Source: Liquorilactobacillus capillatus DSM 19910 (GTDB lineage: Bacteria > Bacillota > Bacilli > Lactobacillales > Lactobacillaceae). Taken from it: 64,000 nt of DNA. The translations under genes were made by a program, and so were the position numbers. Where the stretch lies: contig NZ_AZEF01000016.1 in assembly GCF_001434915.1 (NCBI RefSeq), positions 1-64,000 on the forward strand, in the 5' to 3' direction. Below the pieces are notes generated by a model. That model made no database searches. It saw nothing but the letters and a program-made list of their open reading frames with translations, and was not told the DNA's origin. Below, in pieces: positions 16,595 to 26,004 of this stretch (positions are counted from its first letter, which is position 1; the number at the start of each line of letters is the position of its first letter).

Positions 16595-17368
16595 CTAAAC
16601 CTTCTGATAAATAAACGAATCTATTTTTTTAAGACCTATTTCTTCCGCCTGCCCAATCGTTTCCGTCGCACCGGTGAACAGAATTCCACCTTGGACTAAA
16701 GCGTCGCTTAATTTACGGTAAACTTCATCACGCGCGTCAGCTTTGAAGTAGATTGTGACATTACGACAAACAACCACGTGACAGCCGCTTTCATAACGGT
16801 CCTTTAAGAGATCATGCTTTTTGAATGTTATCTTATTCTTCAACATTGGACTGACTTGATACTTGCCCTCTGCATTTTTAGCAAAGTATTTGTCTAGATC
16901 TCTTGCGGAAACATTTTTCACTTCATTACTTTGATAAAGCCCAGCCTTAGCTTTTTTCAAGATCTCATCATCAATATCTGTTGCAACTATCCGTCCTGAA
17001 GCAATATTATTTCTAGCTAAGATCATCGCTAAAGTGTAGGGCTCGGCCCCGATCGAACAAGCAGCACTCCAGATTTTCGGATGGTCAAACTGCGGGACGA
17101 TCTGCGTCATTAAACGCTGCTCAAACATCTCGAAAAGACTTTTATTACGATAAAATTCAGTTACATTAATCGTTAAGTGCTCCACAAAGGCATGCCGTGC
17201 AACACTATCTGCTTCTAAAAGTTTAGCGTACTGTTCTAACGAAGTTGCTCCAGCCGCTGTCATGATATTCGCTATCCTACGCTGCATCTGTCTTTCCTTA
17301 TATGCATCGAGCCGAATACCTAATCTGTGCTGGACCCAATCATTAAAAAAATCAAAATTTAATTCCAT
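16595..17368 (-). CDS. cheR: chemoreceptor methyltransferase CheR
   Basis: A 257-aa SAM-dependent methyltransferase that methylates receptor glutamates. An N-terminal helical domain (1-70) is followed by the SAM-binding fold (WSAACSIGAEPYTLAM near residue 100, VATDIDDEIL) and VVVCRNVTIYF. The usual NVxIYF motif is retained. ATG 17368 has a GGGTG SD; a TTG at 17380 would overlap cheB. Confidence 0.95.
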   Translation of the reverse strand: MELNFDFFNDWVQHRLGIRLDAYKERQMQRRIANIMTAAGATSLEQYAKLLEADSVARHAFVEHLTINVTEFYRNKSLFEMFEQRLMTQIVPQFDHPKIWSAACSIGAEPYTLAMILARNNIASGRIVATDIDDEILKKAKAGLYQSNEVKNVSARDLDKYFAKNAEGKYQVSPMLKNKITFKKHDLLKDRYESGCHVVVCRNVTIYFKADARDEVYRKLSDALVQGGILFTGATETIGQAEEIGLKKIDSFIYQKV

Positions 17369-17372
17369 CTTT

Positions 17373-18401
17373 TCACCCAACTATCTGCCTAATTTTACGC
17401 CCAATCGAATCTAGATCCAGGACTTCATTTACCACATGCTTTTCAATGGCATTGCGCGGCATCCCAAAGACGACACATGTCTCCTTATCTTGGGCAATCG
17501 TGTAGCCGCCGTTTGCTTGAATCTGCTGCATCCCCTTAGTTCCATCTTTTCCCATCCCCGTCAATAAAACCGCCACTAAATTTCGACGGTAAGTCTCCGC
17601 GGCAGAGTTGAAAAGATAATCAACTGCAGGTCGTGTTCCATGTAATTTTGGCTCTTGATTCAAACTGAGTTTGCCGTTTTTGATAATCATATGATAATCG
17701 CCTGGGCAAAGATATACTTTTCGTTCGATTGCCATGCCATCTTCTACTTCACACACAGGAATATTCGTTTCTTGATCCATTCGCTGTGCAAAGGATTTTG
17801 TAAAGCCTTTTGGCATGTGCTGTACGATAAAAATCGGGACTTTCGTTGCTGCTGGAAGAGAACGAATAATCGTCAAGAGTGCCCGCGGACCGCCAGTCGA
17901 TGCACCAATGACTAAGGCTCTAATATGTGTAGCTAAACGCGCACTGGCAACCTGTTTCGAAGTTTCAGTCACTGTTTGCGGCTGTACATTATACTCGGCT
18001 GCATTTGAAACAGCCTTTCCCCTCGATCTAACACTCTTGATCTTCATATGAAAATCAAGGACCCATTCATCTTGAATCGACATTAAGTTAACCGGTTTTT
18101 CAACAAAATCAGCTGCTCCCGATGCCAATGCTTCAATGGTAACTTCCTTGTTAGTCAGTGAACTCAACATAATAACTGGTGTATCCATCGTTGCCTTTAT
18201 CTTCCGCAGGGTTTCCAAACCGCCCATCACCGGCATCTCAACATCCATCAAGACAAGATCGACTGGCTGATCATTAAGCATTTCCAATGCTACCTTGCCA
18301 TTACGTGCTGTTCCGGCAACTTCAATATCGGGCATCTCTTTGAGCAGATCAGTAATGATCTTACGCATAAAAGCAGAATCATCAACTACTAAAATCTTCA
18401 T
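17373..18401 (-). CDS. cheB: chemotaxis methylesterase/deamidase CheB
   Basis: A 342-aa response regulator enzyme that removes receptor methyl groups. Receiver domain with Asp53 (LMDVEMP) and KP of EKPV; linker about 120-155; C-terminal esterase with the triad Ser168 (GASTGGP), His195 (VQHMPKGFT) and Asp286 (GMGKDGTKG). ATG 18401 gives the typical MKILVVDDSAF start. An upstream ATG at 18422 overlaps the cheD stop and has no SD. Confidence 0.95.
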   Translation of the reverse strand: MKILVVDDSAFMRKIITDLLKEMPDIEVAGTARNGKVALEMLNDQPVDLVLMDVEMPVMGGLETLRKIKATMDTPVIMLSSLTNKEVTIEALASGAADFVEKPVNLMSIQDEWVLDFHMKIKSVRSRGKAVSNAAEYNVQPQTVTETSKQVASARLATHIRALVIGASTGGPRALLTIIRSLPAATKVPIFIVQHMPKGFTKSFAQRMDQETNIPVCEVEDGMAIERKVYLCPGDYHMIIKNGKLSLNQEPKLHGTRPAVDYLFNSAAETYRRNLVAVLLTGMGKDGTKGMQQIQANGGYTIAQDKETCVVFGMPRNAIEKHVVNEVLDLDSIGRKIRQIVG

Positions 18402-18418
18402 TCTCTCCAGTAACTCCT

Positions 18419-18916
18419 TCATATATATACTGCTTCATGGTGTACAATTCGCACCATCGTCTCAAAATTATTCAAATCAACGATCATTGTTCGACCGCAA
18501 CTTCCACCCACATGACTCGCGATTAACGGTACACGCAGTTCTTTTAGCATCGCTTCAACTGCTTCAATATTACGCTGACCAATATTACCGGTTTTAGAAC
18601 TCGTTTTAAAACCAAACATATTAGCTCCGCCAACTATTTTAGCCTTAAAGCGGGCTCGTGGTGCTTCGCTTCGCAGTTTAGCCACCATTTCTGGCAGAGC
18701 AAGATCAGCAAATTTCGCAGTATTTAACGTCTGTTTTTTAGCAAAAGGGTGGCTGTCGGGCAGCATAATATGGCTCAAACCGCCTATTTCAGCTTGTTCA
18801 GCATAGATAATCGTTCCGATACAAGATCCCAGACCGACTGTGATCAGCTTAGACGGCGCATGTGCTATTTTATAATCTGCAATTCCTACTCTAACTTCAC
18901 TCTGAATCAGTACCAT
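18419..18916 (-). CDS. cheD: chemoreceptor glutamine deamidase CheD
   Basis: A 165-aa enzyme with the CheD triad Cys32 (GLGSCIGT), His49 (SHIMLPDS) and Thr66 (NTAKFAD). It deamidates receptor glutamines and is the CheC partner in the adaptation system. ATG 18916 follows AAAGGT by 10 nt and overlaps the end of the CheW-like gene by 20 nt; the longer reading starting at 18940 lacks an SD. Confidence 0.94.
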   Translation of the reverse strand: MVLIQSEVRVGIADYKIAHAPSKLITVGLGSCIGTIIYAEQAEIGGLSHIMLPDSHPFAKKQTLNTAKFADLALPEMVAKLRSEAPRARFKAKIVGGANMFGFKTSSKTGNIGQRNIEAVEAMLKELRVPLIASHVGGSCGRTMIVDLNNFETMVRIVHHEAVYI

Positions 18917-19391
18917 CGCTAGTATTACCTTTATCAGCATTTAACTGGTCAACTGTTGCTAACAATTCTGATTCTTGTCGGTTATCAAAGAGATAATTTA
19001 ATTCAATTGAAATAACGACCTTATCGTCTAATTTCAAGAATTTGTCGATATATCCACGTTTTAAGTTAGCTCTGCCTAATTCTTGTTCATAATTCGTTTC
19101 TTCTAAGTAAGAAATTCCTATGATATTCTCAACGAAGATTCCTAATGAGCTGTCTTTCCAGTCACACAGAATTACCTTGTTATCGTCTGAGGATTCTGTG
19201 TATTGTCCAAAGAGCTTTCTACGTAAGTCAATAATGGGGATCATGTGTTCTTGATATTCATACACACCCAGAATATAGTCTGCTACTTCTGGTAAAGTGA
19301 TAAAATTACTAGCTTCAATCACTCTTGTAACAGCTTTGACTGGCATCGCAAATAACTGCTCATGACTTTCGAACACTACATATTGTTCCAT
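18897..19391 (-). CDS. second CheW-domain coupling protein
   Basis: A 164-aa CheW-domain protein without a receiver domain, so not CheV. Core motifs are VTRVIEA, PEVADYILGVYEYQEHMIPIIDLR and a terminal strand pair. Residues past about 145 form a hydrophilic tail. Located directly after the MCP gene (51 nt), it may couple this receptor in particular, with the CheW at 13105 serving others; that division is inferred. SD AAAGGA, 9 nt before ATG 19391. Confidence 0.88.
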   Translation of the reverse strand: MEQYVVFESHEQLFAMPVKAVTRVIEASNFITLPEVADYILGVYEYQEHMIPIIDLRRKLFGQYTESSDDNKVILCDWKDSSLGIFVENIIGISYLEETNYEQELGRANLKRGYIDKFLKLDDKVVISIELNYLFDNRQESELLATVDQLNADKGNTSDGTDSE

Positions 19392-19442
19392 TAACGCCAA
19401 TCCTTTCTTTGAAAATGTAATTTTAAAGCATTTAAATTATAA

Positions 19443-20741
19443 TTAAACCTTAAAACTATCTACTTGGAACTTCAAAACGCTGGCAATATCCTCAATATCC
19501 TTAACCGATGCTTCGAATTTCTTAACAACATTGTAGAATTCTTCGACATTGGCAGTTGCTTCTTGAGTTCCAGCAGATGTTTCTGCAATCGCGGATGTAA
19601 TGTTTTCCATTGATTTTGTAACCGTGTCTTTTTCTTCAACTACACCGCTAATATGTTTTTCGACAACATTGATACTTTCAACGAACTTCTCAACCATCCC
19701 GGATATTTCCTTAGTTGAGTCCATTGCCTTGTCTAAGTTATCTGTCTGTTGTTCGCCGCTAGCATACGATTCATTCATAGCTGTCGTCATATGCTTCGAC
19801 TTATCTCGAATAACTTCGATAATATCTCGGATATTCTTAGCTGACTTGCCACTTTCTTCAGCTAGAGTCCGTACTTCTTCAGCAACAATCGCGAAACCGC
19901 GCCCTGCTTCACCGGCACGTGCGGCTTCAATTGAAGCATTCAACGCTAATAAGTTAGTCTGTTCTGAAATGTCGTTGATTAACTGAACAATGTTTCCGAT
20001 ATTTTGGATATCTTTGTTCATATCATCCATTTCACCAACAATTTCAGCCTGGTTATTTCTTTCCTTTGTCCAGCTGTCAGAAACGTTCATTACCATTTCA
20101 GTGTTTTTAGCATTACTTTCATTTGCTTTAGTAACATAGTCACTCATATGCGCAACTTCTTTATTGATCTCCTCAATATTAGAAGCTAACTTTTGCATAT
20201 CACTTGCAGTCTGTTCTGCCTCTGTTGTTTGTGAAGTCGAAGCATCAGCAATGTTATTCATCGTTGCACGGATGTTTTCAATCGTTCCAGATGACTTCTT
20301 GGACATTGTTGATAATGAACCAGCGATCTCATTCATATGTCCGCTTTCTTCTTTAATCCCAACGATCATGGCAACAAAGGCATTGATGACTCCATGAAAA
20401 CCATCTTTAACTTTAGCGATTACCGCATTATCAGAACTTGTTGACTTGAATTTACCTAATTGAGTCATGTCACCTGAACTTACAGCATCCAATATTTTTT
20501 GCAGATTTTTCATTTCAACTGTTTCTGCTCCGGCTAACATCAAGGTAATAATCTCATTTGCTATTGCATAAATGACAACAACAACCACACTGAAAATAAT
20601 AAAACTCCGTGCAGTTTGCTCATCTGCAACACCTCTCACAATAAAGAAGTAACAAATAATCAAAATTAATGCTGTTACCCCCGCTGGAATCAACGGACGC
20701 AAACTAAGATTCTTAAAAAAACCTAAAAACTTTTTTCCCAT
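19443..20741 (-). CDS. chemoreceptor without extracellular ligand domain
   Basis: A 432-aa MCP. Two transmembrane helices (about 12-30 and 38-58) are joined by only about 10 residues, so no outside sensor exists; the rest is a coiled-coil linker and signalling domain whose tip ([20 protein letters not shown]) is canonical. It probably senses a membrane or internal state such as energy or redox. ATG 20741 follows GGAAGGGG; the start at 20765 has no SD. A strong sigma28 promoter (20863-20889) precedes it, separating it by 159 nt from the ATPase gene, so receptor and che genes get a late boost. Confidence 0.93.
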   Translation of the reverse strand: MGKKFLGFFKNLSLRPLIPAGVTALILIICYFFIVRGVADEQTARSFIIFSVVVVVIYAIANEIITLMLAGAETVEMKNLQKILDAVSSGDMTQLGKFKSTSSDNAVIAKVKDGFHGVINAFVAMIVGIKEESGHMNEIAGSLSTMSKKSSGTIENIRATMNNIADASTSQTTEAEQTASDMQKLASNIEEINKEVAHMSDYVTKANESNAKNTEMVMNVSDSWTKERNNQAEIVGEMDDMNKDIQNIGNIVQLINDISEQTNLLALNASIEAARAGEAGRGFAIVAEEVRTLAEESGKSAKNIRDIIEVIRDKSKHMTTAMNESYASGEQQTDNLDKAMDSTKEISGMVEKFVESINVVEKHISGVVEEKDTVTKSMENITSAIAETSAGTQEATANVEEFYNVVKKFEASVKDIEDIASVLKFQVDSFKV

Positions 20742-20862
20742 GGTTATACCCCTTCCAATCGACATACTTCATAAAGTATTTAAAATTCAAAGATGCTATC
20801 CAATTTTCTTTTTAAATCCGCGCTCCTTTTTTGAATTTGAAAATAGCAATCCCTTACTCTCA

Positions 20863-20889
20863 ATATCGGTAATTTCGCATAAAATTTTA
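20863..20889 (-). promoter_or_regulatory. internal sigma-28 promoter before the MCP/che genes
   Basis: TAAA (20889-20886), 15 bp, ACCGATAT (20870-20863): matches the SigD consensus TAAA-N15-GCCGATAT at all but one -10 position. Confidence 0.85.
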
Positions 20890-20900
20890 AGCATCAACTC

Positions 20901-21611
20901 TCACCAGATATAAATATCTTTTGGATCGGCATAACTTGTGTAGCCACCATCATGATCATCACGGATCAAACGACCTCCCTGCAACTCTAAAACACGCTTT
21001 CGAAGTGAGTTGACCATCGTACTATCATGAGTCGCCATTATAACTGTTGTTCCTCTTTGATTTAAACGTAAAAACAACTTCATAATTTCGGCAGATGACC
21101 TGGGATCTAGGTTGGCGGTCGGTTCATCGGCAATTAGCACAAAAGGCTTATTGACGATTGCTCGTGCAATCGCAACTTTCTTCTGCTGCCCTATGGAAAG
21201 TTCTGTCAGTTTTTTATCTTGAGATGCTGTCATCCCCACCAGTTCTAGCACTTCCAACGCTCGTTCTTTCTTTTGCGGCCCCATCACTCCTAGAGCTTCC
21301 AAACAATAAATAATATTCTCGAAAACTGAATAATAGGGAATAAATAGATCCTTTTGCATCACAATCCCAATTTGGCGGCGTAATAAATAAAGCCTGTTCA
21401 ATGCAAGCTTCTCCACATGCATATTTCCTATCTGGATTGACCCACTTGTAGGTAATTCTTCACGTGTAAGCATCCTCAACAAAGTCGATTTTCCTGCTCC
21501 ACTGGGTCCAACAAGATACACAAACTCACCTTGCTGGACTTTTAGTGAAACATCGATTAAAGCCTTGATATGTTCGCCATAATTTTTATTGACGTTCTTT
21601 AAACTGATCAA
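20901..21611 (-). CDS. FtsE-like ABC ATPase in the flagellar operon
   Basis: A 236-aa ABC ATPase closest in style to FtsE/LolD. Walker A GPSGAGKST (35-43), Walker B LIADEPT (159-165) and H-loop His195 are intact. The signature is LSIGQQKK (138-145) where FtsE has LSGGEQQR, a change at the ATP-sandwiching Gly. No FtsX-type membrane partner is in the window. It sits 16 nt after flgG, before the che genes. FtsEX controls wall hydrolases at division; here the ATPase could act on wall remodelling for the flagellum or on protein placement, which is inference. It may simply be a duplicated ftsE. Confidence 0.85.
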   Translation of the reverse strand: MISLKNVNKNYGEHIKALIDVSLKVQQGEFVYLVGPSGAGKSTLLRMLTREELPTSGSIQIGNMHVEKLALNRLYLLRRQIGIVMQKDLFIPYYSVFENIIYCLEALGVMGPQKKERALEVLELVGMTASQDKKLTELSIGQQKKVAIARAIVNKPFVLIADEPTANLDPRSSAEIMKLFLRLNQRGTTVIMATHDSTMVNSLRKRVLELQGGRLIRDDHDGGYTSYADPKDIYIW

Positions 21612-21627
21612 TTTACTCCCCCATTAA

Positions 21628-22407
21628 CTATTCAGAGAACTTGTTGACAATTCCCAGCATCTCATCAGCTGCTTGAACAGCTTTAGTATTCATCCCATAT
21701 GCTCGCTGCGTAATAATCATATTGCTCATTGAATCCGAGAGATCAACAGTTGAGTTTTCAAGGTGATATTGTTGGATCGTTCCTAAACCACCATTCAAGG
21801 ATGTATTTAGTTGGGCACCATTAGCTAGCCGATACATATTATTACCCACAGCCTGCAGATTATTCGTGTTATTCGTACTATAAAGTGGGATCCGTCCCAC
21901 TTGAACAGTCCGTTCGCCATCCTTGACATTAATACTCCCGTTAGCGTCAATTCTGACATTTCCCGCTGGCCAACGATTTTGTGGCACTGTTGTTTCAATT
22001 GATAAACGATAGCCTTGCTGGTTGACTAACTCACCATTACTGTTTCGATGAAAATCACCATCTCTAGTTAACAGCATATTATTATTCTGATCGTAAACTC
22101 CGAAAAAGCCTTGCCCCTCAACCGCTAAATCATACGGTGAAGCAGTATTCTGGAGGCTTCCCTGTGCAAAATTAATATTTTCTTGATTAACCTCTAAACC
22201 TTCATTCAAAGCTGTTCGCGTTGCTTGGGGGCTCAATCCGACCTCTTGCGTGCTGGTCTGATTGTTCAATAGTTCTTGGAAGGTGGTATCTCGATTCTTA
22301 TAACCAATGGTATTAACATTGGCAATATTATTTGAAACGACATCCATACTTTTTTGCAAGCCGTTCAAACCCGACTTGTTAATCGATAACAGACTATTCA
22401 TATTCAT
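21628..22407 (-). CDS. flgG: flagellar rod/hook-basal body protein, FlgG (FlhP-like)
   Basis: A 259-aa axial protein. N-terminal rod motif (GLQKSMDVVSNNIANVNTIGYK, residues 15-37), middle DLAVEGQGFFGV and TRDGDFHRNSNGELVNQQGY phrases, and C-terminal helix (SNMIITQRAYGMNTKAVQAADEML). It polymerises in the distal rod. The pair with flgF in this position recalls flhO-flhP of B. subtilis; which of the two is FlgF and which is FlgG is assigned by similarity only. Confidence 0.88.
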   Translation of the reverse strand: MNMNSLLSINKSGLNGLQKSMDVVSNNIANVNTIGYKNRDTTFQELLNNQTSTQEVGLSPQATRTALNEGLEVNQENINFAQGSLQNTASPYDLAVEGQGFFGVYDQNNNMLLTRDGDFHRNSNGELVNQQGYRLSIETTVPQNRWPAGNVRIDANGSINVKDGERTVQVGRIPLYSTNNTNNLQAVGNNMYRLANGAQLNTSLNGGLGTIQQYHLENSTVDLSDSMSNMIITQRAYGMNTKAVQAADEMLGIVNKFSE

Positions 22408-22426
22408 TGTTATGCTGACCTCATCC

Positions 22427-23128
22427 TTATATCTTTCCTAATTCATTTACTGCTTTGCCAAGTGTCTCATTATTAGAACTTAATATTTTCTGATTAGCTT
22501 CAAATTCGCGTCCTGTTTGGATCAGTGCAACCATTTCATCAGCAGTTGAGACATTCGATTGTTCCAGATATCCTTGGCGTACATCTGCACCTTGCAGCTG
22601 ATTTCCCTGTGTATTACTAATAAAATATGTATTTCCGATATCTTGTAGTGCCTGTTGGTTATCAAAGGCTGTGACCTGAAAGTTTTGTTCACCTGATCTA
22701 GCTGGTTGACCAGCTGTATTCAAAACAGCGTAACCTTCTTGTGTTACATATTGATTTTGTCCATTGAGGTTAAAGTTACCATTTCTAGTGTAAGCAGTCT
22801 GGCCATTAGGCATTCTAACTGTAAAATAGCCGTCATTGGTAATTGCAAAATCTGTTGTTCTGCCAGTCTGGTGTAATGCGCCCTTTGTTTGATCAAGATA
22901 TGAGCCATCTAGTTGATTGCCAAAGGTAAAGCCGCCAATCTCCGTTCTTTCATTTGCATTCGCCCCACCCTGATAGTTATGCAGCTGGGCTTCTTTGAGC
23001 GTGCTTTGAAACAGATGTTTAGCACGGTATCCTGTCGTATTAACGTTAGCAATGTTCCCACTGACGTTCTCCTGGCGTTTCTGCAGTATATCGATGCTTT
23101 GCCGTAATGTATCGAGTCCCCGGATCAT
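22427..23128 (-). CDS. flgF: flagellar rod protein, FlgF (FlhO-like)
   Basis: A 233-aa rod/hook-family protein: IDILQKRQENVSGNIANVNT at the N-terminus, DFAITNDGYFTV and YTRNGNFNLN in the middle, and EMVALIQTGREFEANQKIL at the C-terminus. It overlaps the end of the sigma28 gene by 4 nt, so the two are translationally coupled. Confidence 0.87.
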   Translation of the reverse strand: MIRGLDTLRQSIDILQKRQENVSGNIANVNTTGYRAKHLFQSTLKEAQLHNYQGGANANERTEIGGFTFGNQLDGSYLDQTKGALHQTGRTTDFAITNDGYFTVRMPNGQTAYTRNGNFNLNGQNQYVTQEGYAVLNTAGQPARSGEQNFQVTAFDNQQALQDIGNTYFISNTQGNQLQGADVRQGYLEQSNVSTADEMVALIQTGREFEANQKILSSNNETLGKAVNELGKI

Positions 23129-23835
23129 GATAATTCCTCCTTGATTTGGTTCTTCAACTTAAGTATGATCTTGCCATGAATCTGCGAAACCCGTGCGATT
23201 GAAATATCTAAAATAGCCGCGATTTCTTTCAAGGTTGCTTCTTCTTCATAATATAAACTCAAGATCATCTGTTCTCGTTCTGATAACCCTTTGATACTAT
23301 TCACCAATGCCCGTTTACGTTCTTCTTCTAAAAGCGTCTCCTCGCCATTTTCCGCTAATGGATCTTTAACAATATCCTGCAGTGAGATCCCCTCATCTGC
23401 ATGTGAAAATAGGGTATCTTCAAGCGAAACACTGGCTAGATAATGGATACTATCATAGATTTTTCCTAACTGCTTTGCATCGATCTTCATTTCACGACAG
23501 ATCTCAGCATCCGTTACCTCACGTTTTAAGCTCTGCTCTAAATCTTGTTTAACTTTATAAAACTGATTAACGATTGACATTTTATAACGTGAAATCTTTG
23601 AATGCTTCCGAATCTCATCAATAATCGCACCTTTGATTCGAATCATGGCATAACTCTCAAAAGGGACTTTTTTGGTCGCATCAAACTTTCTTAGTGCATC
23701 AATTAACCCAATTACACCAATATTGTATAAGTCACCATATTCATACTCGGTGCTTTTAACTGATATCCGATTAGCTACACGCTCAACTAACGGCAGATAT
23801 TTCAACACCTCATCTTCTATGCTTGCCTCGTACAT
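23125..23835 (-). CDS. fliA: flagellar sigma factor sigma-28 (FliA/SigD)
   Basis: A 236-aa sigma-70 family factor lacking region 1: region 2 (YLPLVERVANRISVK ... YEYGDLYNIGVIGLIDALRKFD), region 3 (ITDAEICREMKI-like) and region 4 (LSEREQMILSLYYEEEATLKEIAAILDIS). It directs RNA polymerase to the TAAN-N15-CCGATAN promoters seen elsewhere in this window and is held by FlgM. ATG 23835 has a GGGGGG-rich SD 8 nt upstream; the longer start at 23874 has none. It follows flhA directly, with no flhF/flhG between. Confidence 0.95.
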   Translation of the reverse strand: MYEASIEDEVLKYLPLVERVANRISVKSTEYEYGDLYNIGVIGLIDALRKFDATKKVPFESYAMIRIKGAIIDEIRKHSKISRYKMSIVNQFYKVKQDLEQSLKREVTDAEICREMKIDAKQLGKIYDSIHYLASVSLEDTLFSHADEGISLQDIVKDPLAENGEETLLEEERKRALVNSIKGLSEREQMILSLYYEEEATLKEIAAILDISIARVSQIHGKIILKLKNQIKEELS

Positions 23836-23888
23836 AAAACATCCCCCCTTCACGCCTAAAGCTTGCTTCTTCATAACGATACAATCAC

Positions 23889-25970
23889 TTAGATATTAAT
23901 ATTGCCAACTGTCTCGATTCCAATTTCATTTGGGATCTCATTCAGCGAAAGAACAGCTACATTAGCATAATTAAACGAAATCAGCTTTCGAAAGGCTAAT
24001 CTGATCTTAGGTGATGTCAAAACTACAAATGAAGTATCGTTGACCATCATTTCCTGCTGAATCTTACCAAGTGCGCTTAAAATACGGTTAACAGATTCCG
24101 GTTTTAGAACAGGGTATGAACCCGTTGCCGTCTTCTGAATACTCTGCATAATAAGTTCTTCCACTTTGGGATGGACTGTCACAACATTTAACTGGTTATT
24201 CTCATCCGAATACTTATTAGCAATCGTTCGTTTAAGTGCCTGTCTGACATACTCTGTTAAGACTTCTGTGTCCTTAGTAACAACACCGTAGTCAGCTAAA
24301 GTCTCCAAAATCGTTGCAAGGTCGTTGATAGGAATCTTCTCTTGTAATAAGTTCTGTAAAACTTTTTCGACTTCACCTAAACGTAAAATATCTGGGATCA
24401 GTTCATCGATTACAACATTATACTGGTCCTTAATCCCTTCAAGCAGTTTCTTAACTTCTTGTCGTCCCAGTAGTTCAGGTGCATGTGCATAAATGATTTC
24501 CTTCAGGTGTGTTGCAATTACAGTCAATGGTTCAATAATCGTAAAGCCTTGCAGATCAGCTGCTTCCTTATCTTTTTCATCGATCCACATCGCATCCAAG
24601 TTAAACGCTGGTTCTTTCGTTGGAATTCCCTTAAAAGGAAAGGGTTCATCGTTGGGACTGATAATCATAAACTTATCAGGGTAAATATCGCCCTTACCAA
24701 CTTCATTTCCCCGAATTTTAATTGAATAATCGTTTGATTCAAGGTAAAGATTATCGCGAATTCGTACTGGATTCACAAGGATCCCCAACTCACGCGCCGT
24801 TTGCTTTCTAATTGAAACGATTCGACTCATCAAACTATTATCAACCGAACTATCAACGATTGGGATTAAGCCGTAACCAATTTCAATCGCAATCGGTTCA
24901 ACCTGGAAGGAGGAAACTGATTCATCCTCATCCTGTGATTCCTTTTTACGTTGCAGTGCCAGTGTTTGTTCTTCCTTTTTACGTTGTTGAACTGCCTTTT
25001 CCTCGCGCTGCTTGACCATCATGCTGGCACCAAACATTGCTAGACCAATCAACATGAAAGGAATAAATGGGAAACCCGGTACGACTGACAGGATCATTAA
25101 AATAATTCCAACGATTCTAAACAACTGCGGATAACGAACCACATCACGCGCGATATCCAGCCCAAACGAACTATTATTATCTGAACGAGTTACGATAACC
25201 CCAGAAGCAATCGAAATCAGTAAGGAAGGGATGGCACTGACTAAGCCATCACCAATCGCCAACTTACCAAACTGGGAGAGTGCGTCTGTGACTGACATAT
25301 CTCCTTTAACAGAGAAAATAATTGCACCACCGATCAAGTTGATCAGTGTTACCAAAATACTGGCGATCGCGTCCCCTTTAACAAACTTGCTGGCACCATC
25401 CATCGAACCATAAAAATCTGCTTCACGCTGCAGATCCTTACGGCGCTTGCGTGCATCTTCTTCATTGATTAAACCTGAGTTGAGATCAGAATCAATTGCC
25501 ATCTGTTTACCAGGCATCGCATCCAATGTAAATCTGGCAGAGACTTCAGAAACACGACCGGACCCATTCGTTACAACTACTAATTGAACAACCATAATGA
25601 TTACAAATAAAATAATTCCGACAATGTAATTACTGCCCGCAACAACATTGGCAAAAGCGTCAATTACATGACCACCATTTCCATTTGTCAAAATCAGCCG
25701 CGTTGACGACATATTCAATCCCAACTTAAACATCGTAGTAATCAATAATAACGTCGGGAATGTCGTGAATTCCAGAACAGATCTCGTAAACAGCGTTATT
25801 AAGAGAATATTCATCGCTACTGTCAGATTAATAACAATCAGAACATCTAAGATAGGTACTGGCAGTGGGATAATTATTAAACCAATAATTCCGACAACTA
25901 AAAACGAGACCAAGACATCAGCATAATTTAATTTTCTGCCACGTTTTTTCTTCTGGGCGGCCTTTTGCAT
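23889..25970 (-). CDS. flhA: flagellar export gate protein FlhA
   Basis: A 693-aa inner-membrane export gate: about eight helices in residues 15-330, with the cytoplasmic FHIPEP-region phrase EVSARFTLDAMPGKQMAID near 150-170, and a cytosolic domain (350-693) that docks export chaperones and forms a nonameric ring. Complete by length and motifs. It lies 34 nt downstream of flhB. Confidence 0.96.
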   Translation of the reverse strand: MQKAAQKKKRGRKLNYADVLVSFLVVGIIGLIIIPLPVPILDVLIVINLTVAMNILLITLFTRSVLEFTTFPTLLLITTMFKLGLNMSSTRLILTNGNGGHVIDAFANVVAGSNYIVGIILFVIIMVVQLVVVTNGSGRVSEVSARFTLDAMPGKQMAIDSDLNSGLINEEDARKRRKDLQREADFYGSMDGASKFVKGDAIASILVTLINLIGGAIIFSVKGDMSVTDALSQFGKLAIGDGLVSAIPSLLISIASGVIVTRSDNNSSFGLDIARDVVRYPQLFRIVGIILMILSVVPGFPFIPFMLIGLAMFGASMMVKQREEKAVQQRKKEEQTLALQRKKESQDEDESVSSFQVEPIAIEIGYGLIPIVDSSVDNSLMSRIVSIRKQTARELGILVNPVRIRDNLYLESNDYSIKIRGNEVGKGDIYPDKFMIISPNDEPFPFKGIPTKEPAFNLDAMWIDEKDKEAADLQGFTIIEPLTVIATHLKEIIYAHAPELLGRQEVKKLLEGIKDQYNVVIDELIPDILRLGEVEKVLQNLLQEKIPINDLATILETLADYGVVTKDTEVLTEYVRQALKRTIANKYSDENNQLNVVTVHPKVEELIMQSIQKTATGSYPVLKPESVNRILSALGKIQQEMMVNDTSFVVLTSPKIRLAFRKLISFNYANVAVLSLNEIPNEIGIETVGNINI

Positions 25971-26004
25971 GCGCTTAGTTCCTCCTTAAACTTGAATCAA
26001 ACGA

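Noticed and set aside
18897-19391. CheV call for the second CheW-domain protein
   Set aside because: It ends after the CheW domain; no receiver domain or phosphoacceptor Asp follows.
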